A stretch of 64,000 bases of DNA, taken from contig JAKSNF010000001.1 in assembly GCA_024400115.1 (NCBI GenBank), positions 1 through 64,000 of the forward strand, written 5' to 3'. Source of the stretch: Paludibacteraceae bacterium (lineage in GTDB: Bacteria; Bacteroidota; Bacteroidia; Bacteroidales; Paludibacteraceae). Every line of letters begins with the position of its first letter. The stretch's first letter is position 1. Below, piece after piece: positions 53,501 to 62,226 of the stretch. The notes beneath the pieces are model-generated. The model ran no database searches and was not told where the DNA came from. It saw only the letters and a program-made list of their open reading frames with translations. A program made the position numbers and the translations under genes.

Positions 53501-55618
53501 ATGCGCAAAATCTTTTTATTATCCGTTATCGCTATGAGTGTAATAGCATGTAATCAAAATCCCCTACTCCATCAACCCGCCACACCTTATGGTGTTCCGG
53601 CATTTGATAAGGTAGAAGTTAAGCACTATATGCCTGCTTTTGAAGAAGGCATTAAACAACAGAAAGCCGAGATTGAGGCTATCGTCTCCAATCCCGAGAC
53701 TCCTACGTTCGACAACACCATCGCCGCCTTAGACCGCACCGGCTCATTACTCGCTTCCGTCGAGGGCGTGTTCTTCAATCTCCTTGAGACCGATGGTAAC
53801 GATGAGATGCACGCTATTGCAGAAAACATCATGCCTCAACTCAGTGAACTGAGTGACGGTATCTACATGAACGAAGCTCTCTTTGAACGCGTTAAAGCCG
53901 TTTATGCTGAACGTGAGAACTTAGGTCTTACTCCTGAACAAATGCGCCTTCTCACCGAGACCTATAAGGCTTTTGCTAATAATGGTGCTAACCTCAGCGA
54001 CGAAGCGAAAGCTCGCCTCATGGAAATCAACAAAGAATTAGGTGTCCTCACCCTGCGTTTTGGTAATAACCTCGTTGCCGAGACCGCTCACGACCGGTTC
54101 TTCATCACGGACGAAAACGAACTCAAAGGCTTAAGCGACGATATCAAAGCCGCTGCCAAAGCCGAGGCACAAGCCGCCGGTCGTGACGACGCTTGGCTCT
54201 TCACCACCGCCCGCACCTCTTTCACTCCCGTGCTCCAATACTGCGAGAACCGCGAACTGCGTAAACAACTGCTCCTTGCTTATGCCTCTCGCTGCAATCG
54301 TGGCAATGAGTACGATAATAAAGCTATCATCCTCCGCCAACTCGAACTCAGAATAGAGAAAGCCCAACTATTTGGTTATAACACCCCTGCAGACCAAATC
54401 CTTGAAGACTGCATGGCGAAAACACCGCAAACGGCTTATGACTTCCTACTCTCCGTTTGGGAACCGTCCCTCCAAGCCGCTAAACGCGAAGCCAAAGAAC
54501 TGCAAGAGATGATGAATTTAGACCTCAACGGTAACTCTAAACTCTACACTCTAAACTCTAAACTCCAACCCTGGGACTGGTGGTTCTATGCCGAGAAACT
54601 GCGTCAAGCCAAATATGCTCTCGACCAAGACGAGATTCGTCCTTACTTTGAACTCAGTAACGTGCGCAAGGGCGCTTTCTTGCTGGCGCATAACCTTTAT
54701 GGTCTCAACTTCGAAAAACTGGAGAACATGCCCATCTACCATCCCGAGGTGGAGGTCTTCAAAGTAACCGATGCCGAGGATAACTTAGTGGGTATCTTCT
54801 ATACCGACTATTTCCCGCGTTCTACTAAGATGTTCGGTGCTTGGATGAACGAGATACAAGGTCAGTTCGTTGATGCTAACGGAGTGGATCATCGTCCTAC
54901 CATCATCAATGTAGGTAACTTCACCAAACCTACTGCCGACAAACCCTCGCTCCTCTCTTTGGACGATGTAGAAACGCTCTTCCACGAGTTTGGTCACGCA
55001 CTACACGGACTCATGTCGAAAGCCACTTACCACTCACTCAGTGGTACTAACACGCCTCGCGACTTTGTCGAACTGCCCTCACAGTTCATGGAGAACTACT
55101 GCTACCGTCCCGAGATTCTGAAGACCTATGCTTTCCATTATCAAACGGGCGAACTCATCCCCGACTCATTAGTGGAGAAACTGCAACGGGCAGCGCAGTT
55201 CAATCAAGGTTTCGTCGAGACCGAACTCCTCTCGTCGTCTATCATGGACATGGACTTCCACATGCTCTCTTCGGCAGAAGGACTGGACGTCAATGCTTTT
55301 GAGGCTGCTTCGATGGAGAAAATGGGTATGATTCCTGAGATCATCACGCGTTATCGTCCCACTAACTTCAATCATATCTTCGGAACCTCAGGTTATCAAG
55401 CCGGTTATTACTCTTACACTTGGTCTGCCGTATTGGACGCAGATGCTTTCGCTGCTTTTGCCGAGACAGGAGATATCCTTAATCCCGAAGTGGCAGCACG
55501 GTTCAAACGCTTGCTTGAGCAAGGAGGCACTATTGATGCCGCCGAGAACTACCTCCGGTTCCGCGGTAAAGAGGCAGACCCGCAATACCTCCTCCGCAAA
55601 AAAGGCTTCATCAAATAA
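53501..55618 (+). CDS. dcp: M3-family metallopeptidase (peptidyl-dipeptidase Dcp type), lipoprotein
   Basis: 705 residues. Lipoprotein signal with lipobox VIAC (Cys17), then a thimet-oligopeptidase fold. Zinc motif HEFGH at 495-499 in ETLFHEFGHALHGLMS, and the downstream family block FVELPSQFMENYC. Cleaves C-terminal dipeptides from short peptides; the lipobox predicts an envelope location. A five-unit ACTCTAA array (54534-54568) is inserted in frame as GNSKLYTLNSKLQ directly before the conserved PWDWWFYAEKLRQ. Confidence 0.93.
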   Translation: MRKIFLLSVIAMSVIACNQNPLLHQPATPYGVPAFDKVEVKHYMPAFEEGIKQQKAEIEAIVSNPETPTFDNTIAALDRTGSLLASVEGVFFNLLETDGNDEMHAIAENIMPQLSELSDGIYMNEALFERVKAVYAERENLGLTPEQMRLLTETYKAFANNGANLSDEAKARLMEINKELGVLTLRFGNNLVAETAHDRFFITDENELKGLSDDIKAAAKAEAQAAGRDDAWLFTTARTSFTPVLQYCENRELRKQLLLAYASRCNRGNEYDNKAIILRQLELRIEKAQLFGYNTPADQILEDCMAKTPQTAYDFLLSVWEPSLQAAKREAKELQEMMNLDLNGNSKLYTLNSKLQPWDWWFYAEKLRQAKYALDQDEIRPYFELSNVRKGAFLLAHNLYGLNFEKLENMPIYHPEVEVFKVTDAEDNLVGIFYTDYFPRSTKMFGAWMNEIQGQFVDANGVDHRPTIINVGNFTKPTADKPSLLSLDDVETLFHEFGHALHGLMSKATYHSLSGTNTPRDFVELPSQFMENYCYRPEILKTYAFHYQTGELIPDSLVEKLQRAAQFNQGFVETELLSSSIMDMDFHMLSSAEGLDVNAFEAASMEKMGMIPEIITRYRPTNFNHIFGTSGYQAGYYSYTWSAVLDADAFAAFAETGDILNPEVAARFKRLLEQGGTIDAAENYLRFRGKEADPQYLLRKKGFIK
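54534..54568. repeat. Heptanucleotide array inside the M3 peptidase gene
   Basis: Units actctaa, actctac, actctaa, actctaa, actccaa. The two units whose last triplet is in frame read TAC and CAA instead of TAA. Confidence 0.95.
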
Positions 55619-55687
55619 CCATCCACAATCCACCATCCACAATCCACAATCCACAATCCACAATCCACAATCCACAATCCACAATGC
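55618..55687. repeat. Heptanucleotide array, ACAATCC family
   Basis: Ten units (accatcc, acaatcc, accatcc, acaatcc x6, acaatgc) that begin at the last base of the M3 peptidase stop. The final variant unit acaATGc contains the ATG of the next gene (55684-55686). Confidence 0.95.
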
Positions 55688-56445
55688 ACAGACACCTATT
55701 ATTATTCGCGCTATGCGCATGCTTGTGCGCATACGCGCAAGACAAACCTAAAGGACCCGATTTACAAACAATTGATGACGGTTTCTTTGACCCTACCAAG
55801 GAAGAGAAAGTCAAAGAGGACTACCATTTCGGGGTTGAATATCGTTTGGAGGTGGGTTATGTTCAGAATCAGCAACGGACGAAGAACAAGACCTATCCCG
55901 ACATGTACCTTCACGGAGCACGTGTAGGTGCAACCTTCACTTTCCTGCTGCCGCAGCATTTCTCTATGGAGACAGGATTACTGTACTCTGTGGCAGCCAA
56001 TAAGAACGACCAACATTATGCTATGGCGGAGACAACGGATATGAAGCAGTTTGTGTCTAACACCATCGTAGAGCACAATCTCGTTGTTCCCGTGAGGGCG
56101 TTTTATGTTATACCTTTGTGGAAACAACTCAATCTCTTCTTCTATGCCGGACCGCAGTTGCAGATTGGTTTGGCTCAGACGGATAAGGTCAAACCCAATC
56201 TCTCTGACCAAGCTTTGATTGAGTACGAGAAATTAGGTGTTCCTCTTACGGATTATGATAAGTACGCCTCCGAACTCGTTCGTGCTAATATCCAGATGGG
56301 ATTAGGTGGTGGTTTTGAGTGGGATAAGTATCGTTTGCAGGCGGGGTATGATTTTGGTCTGAATAATATGGTTCGCACCAAACTTATTTCCAATCAGCAC
56401 ATGTGGGAGTGGGGTTGGTACGTCAGCTTCAGCTATAAACTCTAA
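55684..56445 (+). CDS. Outer-membrane beta-barrel protein (PorT/OmpW-like)
   Basis: 253 residues. Signal peptide about 1-19 (LLLFALCACLCAYAQ). The mature part starts with a charged segment (DKPKGPDLQTIDDGFFDPTK), then repeated amphipathic strands (YRLEVGYVQNQ, ARVGATFTFLLPQHFSMETGLLYS, IQMGLGGGFEWDKYRLQAGY) and an aromatic ending WGWYVSFSYKL, as in small Bacteroidota beta-barrel proteins. Role unknown. Its ATG is the last unit of the heptamer array that follows the M3 peptidase stop. Confidence 0.75.
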   Translation: MHRHLLLFALCACLCAYAQDKPKGPDLQTIDDGFFDPTKEEKVKEDYHFGVEYRLEVGYVQNQQRTKNKTYPDMYLHGARVGATFTFLLPQHFSMETGLLYSVAANKNDQHYAMAETTDMKQFVSNTIVEHNLVVPVRAFYVIPLWKQLNLFFYAGPQLQIGLAQTDKVKPNLSDQALIEYEKLGVPLTDYDKYASELVRANIQMGLGGGFEWDKYRLQAGYDFGLNNMVRTKLISNQHMWEWGWYVSFSYKL

Positions 56446-56464
56446 ACTATAAAACTAGGCGGCT

Positions 56465-56499
56465 ACTCTAAACTCTAAACTCTCCACTCTAAACTCTAA
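56465..56499. repeat. Heptanucleotide array upstream of thiM
   Basis: Five units (actctaa x2, actctcc, actctaa x2) after an aggcggct leader, 2 bp before the thiM ATG, filling the ribosome-binding region. Confidence 0.93.
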
Positions 56500-56501
56500 T
56501 A

Positions 56502-57281
56502 ATGCCCACCATTTATTGCATAACGAACGAAGTGAGTGCTAATTTCGTCGCCAATGCTCTTTTGGCTATCGGAGCCTCGCCGATTATGTCCTCTGCCATC
56601 GAGGAGGTGGACGACTTATGCGCTATAGCGGATGCTTTGTTGCTCAATATCGGCACACCCTCTCAGGCGCAGTTCCAAACTATGTTGGCGGCGGGTAAAC
56701 GGATGCACGAACTCGGCAAACCTATTGTTCTTGACCCGGTGGGCGTTAATGCTACGCATTATCGTTTAGAGCTGGCGCAGACGCTCATTCGCGAGGTGCA
56801 TCCTACCGTCATCAAAGGTAATGCCTCCGAGATCCTCGCCCTTGCTACTAACACCGTCCTCCACACAGGCTTAGATAACTCTCAACTATCAAACTTAGAA
56901 ACTACTCTAAACTCTATACGGCTTGCCGATCGCGCCCTTCAGGGCAGAGAACTCTCCACTCTAAACTCAATCGCCAACGATTTAGCCAAATCGGTTGGCG
57001 CTGTCGTAGTGATCTCCGGTTCCACCGATTATATCACGGACGGCACGCATACGGCTTCGGTTACATTAGGTTCTCCGGATATGGCGAAGACCACGGGTAC
57101 CGGTTGTGTCGCCTCTGCTGTCATTGCCGCCTACCTAACTTCTAAACTATTAAACCAGACGGCTACTCTACACTCTACACTCTCCACTCTAAACTCTACC
57201 ATTAAGGCCATGACCCTCATGGGTCAAGCCGGAGAGGACATGCCCCATTTCCTTGACCGCCTATCTGCTTTTTCAGCTTAG
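56502..57281 (+). CDS. thiM: Hydroxyethylthiazole kinase
   Basis: 259 residues. Family text: ITNEVSANFVANALLAIGASPIMSSA at the N-terminus, LLLNIGTP, PIVLDPVGVNATHYR, TVIKGNASEI and the catalytic region TTGTGCVASAVIAAYL. Phosphorylates 4-methyl-5-(2-hydroxyethyl)thiazole in thiamine salvage. No thiE/thiD neighbours and no TPP riboswitch are seen upstream. ACTCTAA-type inserts occur at three places: about 56878-56930 (LDNSQLSNLETTLNS), 56951-56964 (ELSTLNS) and 57165-57199 ([15 protein letters not shown]), the last with the same leader peptide as the xerD N-terminus. Confidence 0.93.
   Translation: MPTIYCITNEVSANFVANALLAIGASPIMSSAIEEVDDLCAIADALLLNIGTPSQAQFQTMLAAGKRMHELGKPIVLDPVGVNATHYRLELAQTLIREVHPTVIKGNASEILALATNTVLHTGLDNSQLSNLETTLNSIRLADRALQGRELSTLNSIANDLAKSVGAVVVISGSTDYITDGTHTASVTLGSPDMAKTTGTGCVASAVIAAYLTSKLLNQTATLHSTLSTLNSTIKAMTLMGQAGEDMPHFLDRLSAFSA
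57165..57199. repeat. Heptanucleotide array with leader inside thiM
   Basis: Leader aaccagacggct (about 57153-57164) and units actctac, actctac, actctcc, actctaa, actctac, read as [16 protein letters not shown]. Confidence 0.93.
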
Positions 57282-57367
57282 TCCCCCACTGACGTTAAAG
57301 ATAACAATGAGACAGACACTTCTAAATGCGCTTTTCGATGTCATTTTGGCAGAAAAGTGCATTTTTA

Positions 57368-57399
57368 TTTGCGTATGTGAGAATTATTTAGTATTTTTG
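57368..57399 (+). promoter_or_regulatory. Promoter of the type VII-like operon
   Basis: TTTG (57368-57371), a 20-nt spacer and TATTTTTG (57392-57399), about 45 nt before the first ATG. No other promoter-like site was noticed inside the operon. Confidence 0.75.
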
Positions 57400-57442
57400 C
57401 ACGCTGAAATTAAATACCATATCCAAATAATCATTTTAGAAT

Positions 57443-58378
57443 ATGTCTTCAAACAATCTATTAGACCAATTACCAAAGGATCAATCTTTAGGGAAGGAGA
57501 ATTTTGAACTGTTAGAAATGCTGAGAAATCAAGACCGCAAAATGAATAATTTGCAGAGTTCTGGTAAAGAAAAGCAGCAGCATATTGAGAATGAATACAA
57601 TAGTCAATTATCAAAAGTAAGTGACTCTATCTCAGAGCTTGAAAAGGAGATAGATCAATATAAACGCTATATTCCGGCAGTTCATAAAGAAATAGATGCC
57701 TACCTTACGAAAAAAGCTACGGAAACTGCAGATTGCTTACAAGAGGAGTACGATAGGCTTTGTTCTAATCTCTATGATGCCCAAAATCAAAGTAGGAAAT
57801 ATTCTCAATATCAATTACGAATAGGTTCGGCATTATATGATTCGTTATTTGATAAGGATAGAGATGGTATTTGTAGGGTGTTCTCTATTATTGGCGTTGC
57901 GTTGTGTTGTGTCATTTTGTTGATAATGACTTTATTTGCAATTATTCAGAATATGCAGCAAGGAGCATATTTCTCAGATTTGATGTTTAAATACAAGAGT
58001 CTTTTATTGATTCTATGTGCGGGAGCGGCAGGCTTTGTGGTATCGTCATTTGTCATAAGTTTTATAAAGGAAGCGAAAGCCGTTAGGGATGTTAATCAAC
58101 AAGAAGATGACAACCAAGCAGCCTTTGAAGCTGATCGCGATACGAACATTCGGGAATGCCAAGATGAACTTGATCAATGGAAAGAAGAACATAGTTCATG
58201 GTTAACAAATGATGAGTTTGATTGGGAAAATGTATATCAGTTCAATTGGCAATTCTCTAAAGATACCATTGCTGATGCTATTCGCGAGTCTGAAGAAAAA
58301 GTAAAAAGGCGTATGGAGTTTAATCCAACTTTCAGTGTATATAAATTTGAAATCAAATCATCTCATCTTATAAAATAA
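57443..58378 (+). CDS. Two-pass coiled-coil membrane protein of the type VII-like operon
   Basis: 311 residues. A long charged helical/coiled-coil region (about 25-125; SISELEKEIDQYKRYIPAVH) precedes two TM helices (about 145-168 and 186-208), followed by a second charged helical region (about 210-265) and a short C-terminal domain. It has no signal peptide. First gene of the operon, 8 bp before the ATPase gene. EssC/EccC-type ATPases carry two TM helices in their own N-terminus; this protein could supply that membrane part in trans. That is inference; I recognise no family. AT-rich, unlike upstream genes. Confidence 0.75.
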   Translation: MSSNNLLDQLPKDQSLGKENFELLEMLRNQDRKMNNLQSSGKEKQQHIENEYNSQLSKVSDSISELEKEIDQYKRYIPAVHKEIDAYLTKKATETADCLQEEYDRLCSNLYDAQNQSRKYSQYQLRIGSALYDSLFDKDRDGICRVFSIIGVALCCVILLIMTLFAIIQNMQQGAYFSDLMFKYKSLLLILCAGAAGFVVSSFVISFIKEAKAVRDVNQQEDDNQAAFEADRDTNIRECQDELDQWKEEHSSWLTNDEFDWENVYQFNWQFSKDTIADAIRESEEKVKRRMEFNPTFSVYKFEIKSSHLIK

Positions 58379-58386
58379 TTGCGACT

Positions 58387-61300
58387 ATGGATAGTTTTAT
58401 CAAAGATAATTCCCAAACATTCTTTACAAAATTAGAGCAAGAATTAAATAATTTGAAGACGAATAAATCAACTCTTCAACAAAGGTTTAATAACGATAAT
58501 AATGCGATGTCATCTGAATTTAGGCAATCCATTGATGGAGCCCGTTCTACTTTTGCAAAAACAGTGAGAGCATATACTGACTATGTAAAGTCCTGTTTGG
58601 TAAATGACGCGTCTTATCAAAATTTACCCTCAACTTATAATCATGATATTCATCTATCAAGTTCGGATTTAGCGGTTGATAAAATATTTGAACAAGCCAA
58701 GAATAGGGTATATCTGCCTTATTTAACCATTGGAACAACTGTAGAGAAGGTAGGTAATGAAAGTTTTATTGTTCCGAAGATGGTGCCTTGGCAGAGCGAA
58801 CAGGAAAATCAATATGGTAATTTCTATGTTGAGTATGATGCTGATATGCGGCAGGAAGCAGCAGACTTAGTAGATAGTTGGTTGGTTCGCATATTGATGG
58901 CTTTCCCTGCGGGCAAGGTGCAGTTCAGTTTTTTGGATTCACAACGTACGGCTTGTGCAGGATTGTGGACTGAATTATTGAAACGGACACCGAGTATATA
59001 TCATAGGATGGTATTCGAGTCTCGTGAAGACATAAGCAAACAAGTTGAGTTTTTGGATTCTTTTTCCAAAAATATGACTCCTCGTTTATCCAAATTAAAA
59101 CGTCTTAACACGATTGCTGCTGTCAATCGTGAGGCGAATAGTATAGTAGAGCCTTATCAAATTGTGGTTCTATATAATCCATTAGCCATTAAGGATCATT
59201 CAGTAACGGAAAAATTGACTAATTTGATAGCTAATGGTAATGCTAAAGGCATTTATTTCGTTGTTATGCAAGAGCGCTTAGAAGAAAACGAAAAATATGG
59301 CATAGAAAAAGATTTTTATAGAGCATTGACATCAAATAAGTTCTATCAGATAGAACAAAAAAGAGAATGTCTTTTTGGACTTGATAATGAAGAGTTTTAT
59401 AGTATCCGTAATACGTATCAACGGGCGGAGGCTTTGTTTAATTTGGCTAGTAATCAAAATAAACTTTTCACGCCTTATTTTGAAAGGTTCGTTTCTGTAT
59501 TCCAAGACAATATAGACAAGGACAAATTGAATGTGAATGATTATGTTAAAGTTAAGGATATAGATGATAATACATGGAGTGACAAAGGAACCGCATATGC
59601 TGTACCAATAGGCGATGCTAATGGTCAGCCTTTCCATTACGTTTTGAATGAAGAAGACCATGTGCATACGTTCGTATTAGGACAGACTGGTAGTGGAAAA
59701 ACAGTGCTATTAAACGATATTATTGTATCGTCCATGACGAAATATTCGCCTCAATCGCTGGAGATGTATCTATTTGACTTGAAGCAGGGTGGTGTCAGTT
59801 TTGCACATTTTGCAAAAAGAGAAGTTAGTCACGCAAGAGCCATATTCCTCGCGAAAGGGGATCGAGAAGCCGTTGCAGAGATATTTGAAGACATCAAACG
59901 CAGAAGCGATGCTCGTGCTGCCGCATTTAGAGATGTGGAGGTGGATAAATTGAGTGACTATAACCGAAAAGTAACAGAGGATAAGAAACTACCTACCATT
60001 GTCATTGTTATAGATGAGTGCCAAGAGATATTTTTATCTAATGGTCGTTTAGATAGTTATCAAAAGCGTATCTTGGATGTGGTGAAAGAGATAGGGCATC
60101 AAGGACGATCTGTAGGAGTACATCTGATTATGGCTACTCAAACAATGAAGGATGCTAATCTTCCTGATGATGTTATGTCGCAAACGACAGATAAGTTTGT
60201 GCTTAAATGCGACTCTTCGGATTTAGCTCGCATCGGTTTGGGAGATCGTTTGAAAGAAAGCGACATTGCTTCGCTTGTACAGGCGGGGCGTGCCATATAT
60301 GTTCCCCGTACAGGAGCACCAGTTCAAGTACAACCATTCTATATTAATAGCGAAGAAACGGAAAAGCGTGTTAAGGCCATTTATGAGACTAAATTTGCCA
60401 ATTTATCTGCATCAGAAAAAGCAAAATTCAAAACGACGGTGTATAGAGATAATAATCAGGGGAAGCCATTTAATTTGTTGGAACGTGATGGTAAGTCAAT
60501 TAGTCATGCAGAATTGGGCATCAGCATTGGGGTAGGAAAAGAACCAATAACGTCAAAGATAGATGTCCGTGAAAATAACCGTAATGTGGCAATATTTGGC
60601 GATCAAGGTGAAACCTTAGAAGCAGAAACTAATGTAACGCGTATCGTTTTATCTATGATTGTTTCTCAGATAAAGAAATCACGTGAAGGTATCATAAAAA
60701 AACCGATACAGATATATGTTATCAATAGCCTATTCATTGATGAAGATACGGGTGAAAGTACAAATCGTGCTATGATAGATGCGCTGGATACCATTCCAGA
60801 AGTTCGCGTATTGAGCGACAAGGACAGCAGGGATAAAGTATTGAAAGATTTGTATCATAAGGCTATGGGTGAAAGTCCTGTAGAGAAGGAGACGTTCTTA
60901 TATATATTGCGCCAACAGTCCTATTATGATTTGGTCAACAATGACTTGTTGAACATAGCATCTGAGGAAATAGCCGCTGACAATAAATTAATGGGGAATA
61001 GCGAAACCAATTTTATCTTTGGCAATGATTTTGCAGCAGCCAGCGCATATCGGAAGGATCAAAAGACTTATTCTCAACTGCTGCTTGATATAGCTAAGAA
61101 TGGTCCATCAAGAGGTATACATATGGTTGTGCATATTGACAAACCGGGAGATTTGTTGGGAGATAATGAGATGAACGGTAATACTGCATTAAAGTTGTTT
61201 AATGAATATGTGATATGTTCTTTGAGTGAGATGGCTTATGTACCATTATCAAAGTTTATCAATAGCAATGTGATTCCGGGCACTTCTCACTTGAGTACCG

Positions 61301-61413
61301 AGAAGGAGACCGTTAGAGTTATTTATTACTCTAAGTCAACGGGTAATAAACCACGCACGTTTGTGCCGTATTATTTGCCGAATATCAACGATTTAATCAA
61401 TAAATTTAAATAA
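58387..61413 (+). CDS. FtsK/SpoIIIE-type ATPase, EssC/EccC-like
   Basis: 1008 residues. N-terminal helical region (about 1-70), a large alpha/beta region (about 90-400) and an FtsK/SpoIIIE ATPase core: Walker A GQTGSGKT (432-439), Walker B IVIVIDECQE (D543, E544), then GHQGRSVGVHLIMATQTM and a TDKFVLKCDSSDLARIGLGD block typical of EssC/EccC/FtsK sensors. A second ATPase-like module follows, with a degenerate P-loop FGDQGET (about 737-743) and no Walker A lysine. No TM helix or FHA domain is evident. The active-plus-degenerate tandem resembles EssC/EccC motors of type VII secretion, which bind the C-terminus of WXG100 substrates. A DNA pump is the alternative. Three bp before the first WXG100-like gene. 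Confidence 0.88.
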   Translation: MDSFIKDNSQTFFTKLEQELNNLKTNKSTLQQRFNNDNNAMSSEFRQSIDGARSTFAKTVRAYTDYVKSCLVNDASYQNLPSTYNHDIHLSSSDLAVDKIFEQAKNRVYLPYLTIGTTVEKVGNESFIVPKMVPWQSEQENQYGNFYVEYDADMRQEAADLVDSWLVRILMAFPAGKVQFSFLDSQRTACAGLWTELLKRTPSIYHRMVFESREDISKQVEFLDSFSKNMTPRLSKLKRLNTIAAVNREANSIVEPYQIVVLYNPLAIKDHSVTEKLTNLIANGNAKGIYFVVMQERLEENEKYGIEKDFYRALTSNKFYQIEQKRECLFGLDNEEFYSIRNTYQRAEALFNLASNQNKLFTPYFERFVSVFQDNIDKDKLNVNDYVKVKDIDDNTWSDKGTAYAVPIGDANGQPFHYVLNEEDHVHTFVLGQTGSGKTVLLNDIIVSSMTKYSPQSLEMYLFDLKQGGVSFAHFAKREVSHARAIFLAKGDREAVAEIFEDIKRRSDARAAAFRDVEVDKLSDYNRKVTEDKKLPTIVIVIDECQEIFLSNGRLDSYQKRILDVVKEIGHQGRSVGVHLIMATQTMKDANLPDDVMSQTTDKFVLKCDSSDLARIGLGDRLKESDIASLVQAGRAIYVPRTGAPVQVQPFYINSEETEKRVKAIYETKFANLSASEKAKFKTTVYRDNNQGKPFNLLERDGKSISHAELGISIGVGKEPITSKIDVRENNRNVAIFGDQGETLEAETNVTRIVLSMIVSQIKKSREGIIKKPIQIYVINSLFIDEDTGESTNRAMIDALDTIPEVRVLSDKDSRDKVLKDLYHKAMGESPVEKETFLYILRQQSYYDLVNNDLLNIASEEIAADNKLMGNSETNFIFGNDFAAASAYRKDQKTYSQLLLDIAKNGPSRGIHMVVHIDKPGDLLGDNEMNGNTALKLFNEYVICSLSEMAYVPLSKFINSNVIPGTSHLSTEKETVRVIYYSKSTGNKPRTFVPYYLPNINDLINKFK

Positions 61414-61416
61414 ACA

Positions 61417-61692
61417 ATGTCGGACGTATCTGCTAATGTTCCTGAATTGCGGATGTTTGCTCGCAATTTGAGTTTTGCTGCCAATCAATTGGTGGAAGAG
61501 TTTCAAACATTAAAACGTCAAGGTCAAGCCATTGATGCTTCTTGGCGTGACCAAAAGAATAGAGAATTTATGGAAATCTTTCTGCCACAAACTGATCACA
61601 TTATGAAGTTGGCTGAATATATGGCTCAATATTCTACTTATATCAGTAATCAAGCAGATAAATTGCAGATTTATTTAGATTCTAAGATGTAG
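61417..61692 (+). CDS. WXG100-like small helical protein 1
   Basis: 91 residues, two predicted helices around a central turn. The turn reads ASWRDQKNREF with Trp at residue 43, Arg 44 and Asp 45, so W-x-D replaces the W-x-G of ESAT-6, with the Trp at the same residue number and the total length in the WXG100 range (about 80-100). No signal peptide. Expected to form a four-helix dimer and be exported by, or dock on, the adjacent ATPase. A C-terminal YxxxD/E export signal is not clear (YLDSKM at the end). Confidence 0.75.
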   Translation: MSDVSANVPELRMFARNLSFAANQLVEEFQTLKRQGQAIDASWRDQKNREFMEIFLPQTDHIMKLAEYMAQYSTYISNQADKLQIYLDSKM

Positions 61693-61695
61693 TGT

Positions 61696-62226
61696 ATGGC
61701 AGATATCGCTCATATAGAGAGTATCAGTAGCTTGGAGAACTTGCGTTATCAAGTATCTTCAGGTGTGGATCAAGTTTACACCTCTTTGCAATTGGTATTC
61801 AACTCAATTGATCATGAGCGAACTGCATGTGATATGTATTTAACCAAAGGACAATCCCTTGTGGAGAAGTGGTCGGTTCGTGCTGAGTCTGCGAGGAGAC
61901 AAGCTGAGGCTATTCAGTGTGAATTGGATAATTTGCCAGCAGACGATGACCAGAACGATTATAGTAGCCAGCGGGCGGCATTAACCAGTAAATACGAGGA
62001 TGCAGTAAGCGAGGCGGAGGAGTACGAATCCAAGCGTGATGCTGTGGCTGAAATAACGGGACAGATTGCCGAAAACATTCGGCAAATCGGTATGGCATGT
62101 GATACTTTGTTAAACTATACATTACGTGCGGAATCAGAAATAAATAATCAAGGACGCAATGCTGTGTCAGCTATTGATAGAGTTATTGTTGTTGCTCGAC
62201 AATATATAGCAAGGAGGTTAACATGA
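61696..62226 (+). CDS. Helical protein between the WXG100-like genes
   Basis: 176 residues, predicted almost wholly helical with long coiled-coil character (SLVEKWSVRAESARRQAEAI, SKYEDAVSEAEEYESKRDAV, AEITGQIAENIRQIGMACD). No TM helix or signal peptide, no recognised family. Its size and helicity recall LXG-type partner proteins or chaperones of type VII substrates, but no motif proves this. The stop overlaps the next start by 4 bp (ATGA), indicating matched production with the second WXG100-like protein. Confidence 0.7.
   Translation: MADIAHIESISSLENLRYQVSSGVDQVYTSLQLVFNSIDHERTACDMYLTKGQSLVEKWSVRAESARRQAEAIQCELDNLPADDDQNDYSSQRAALTSKYEDAVSEAEEYESKRDAVAEITGQIAENIRQIGMACDTLLNYTLRAESEINNQGRNAVSAIDRVIVVARQYIARRLT

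Noticed and set aside
56445-56501. TPP riboswitch upstream of thiM
   Set aside because: The gap of 56 bp consists of a heptamer array and its leader; there is no room for or trace of the conserved THI-box.
59332-59667. Minus-strand ORF opposite the FtsK/SpoIIIE gene
   Set aside because: AT-rich antisense shadow (Ile/Lys-rich), no signature.
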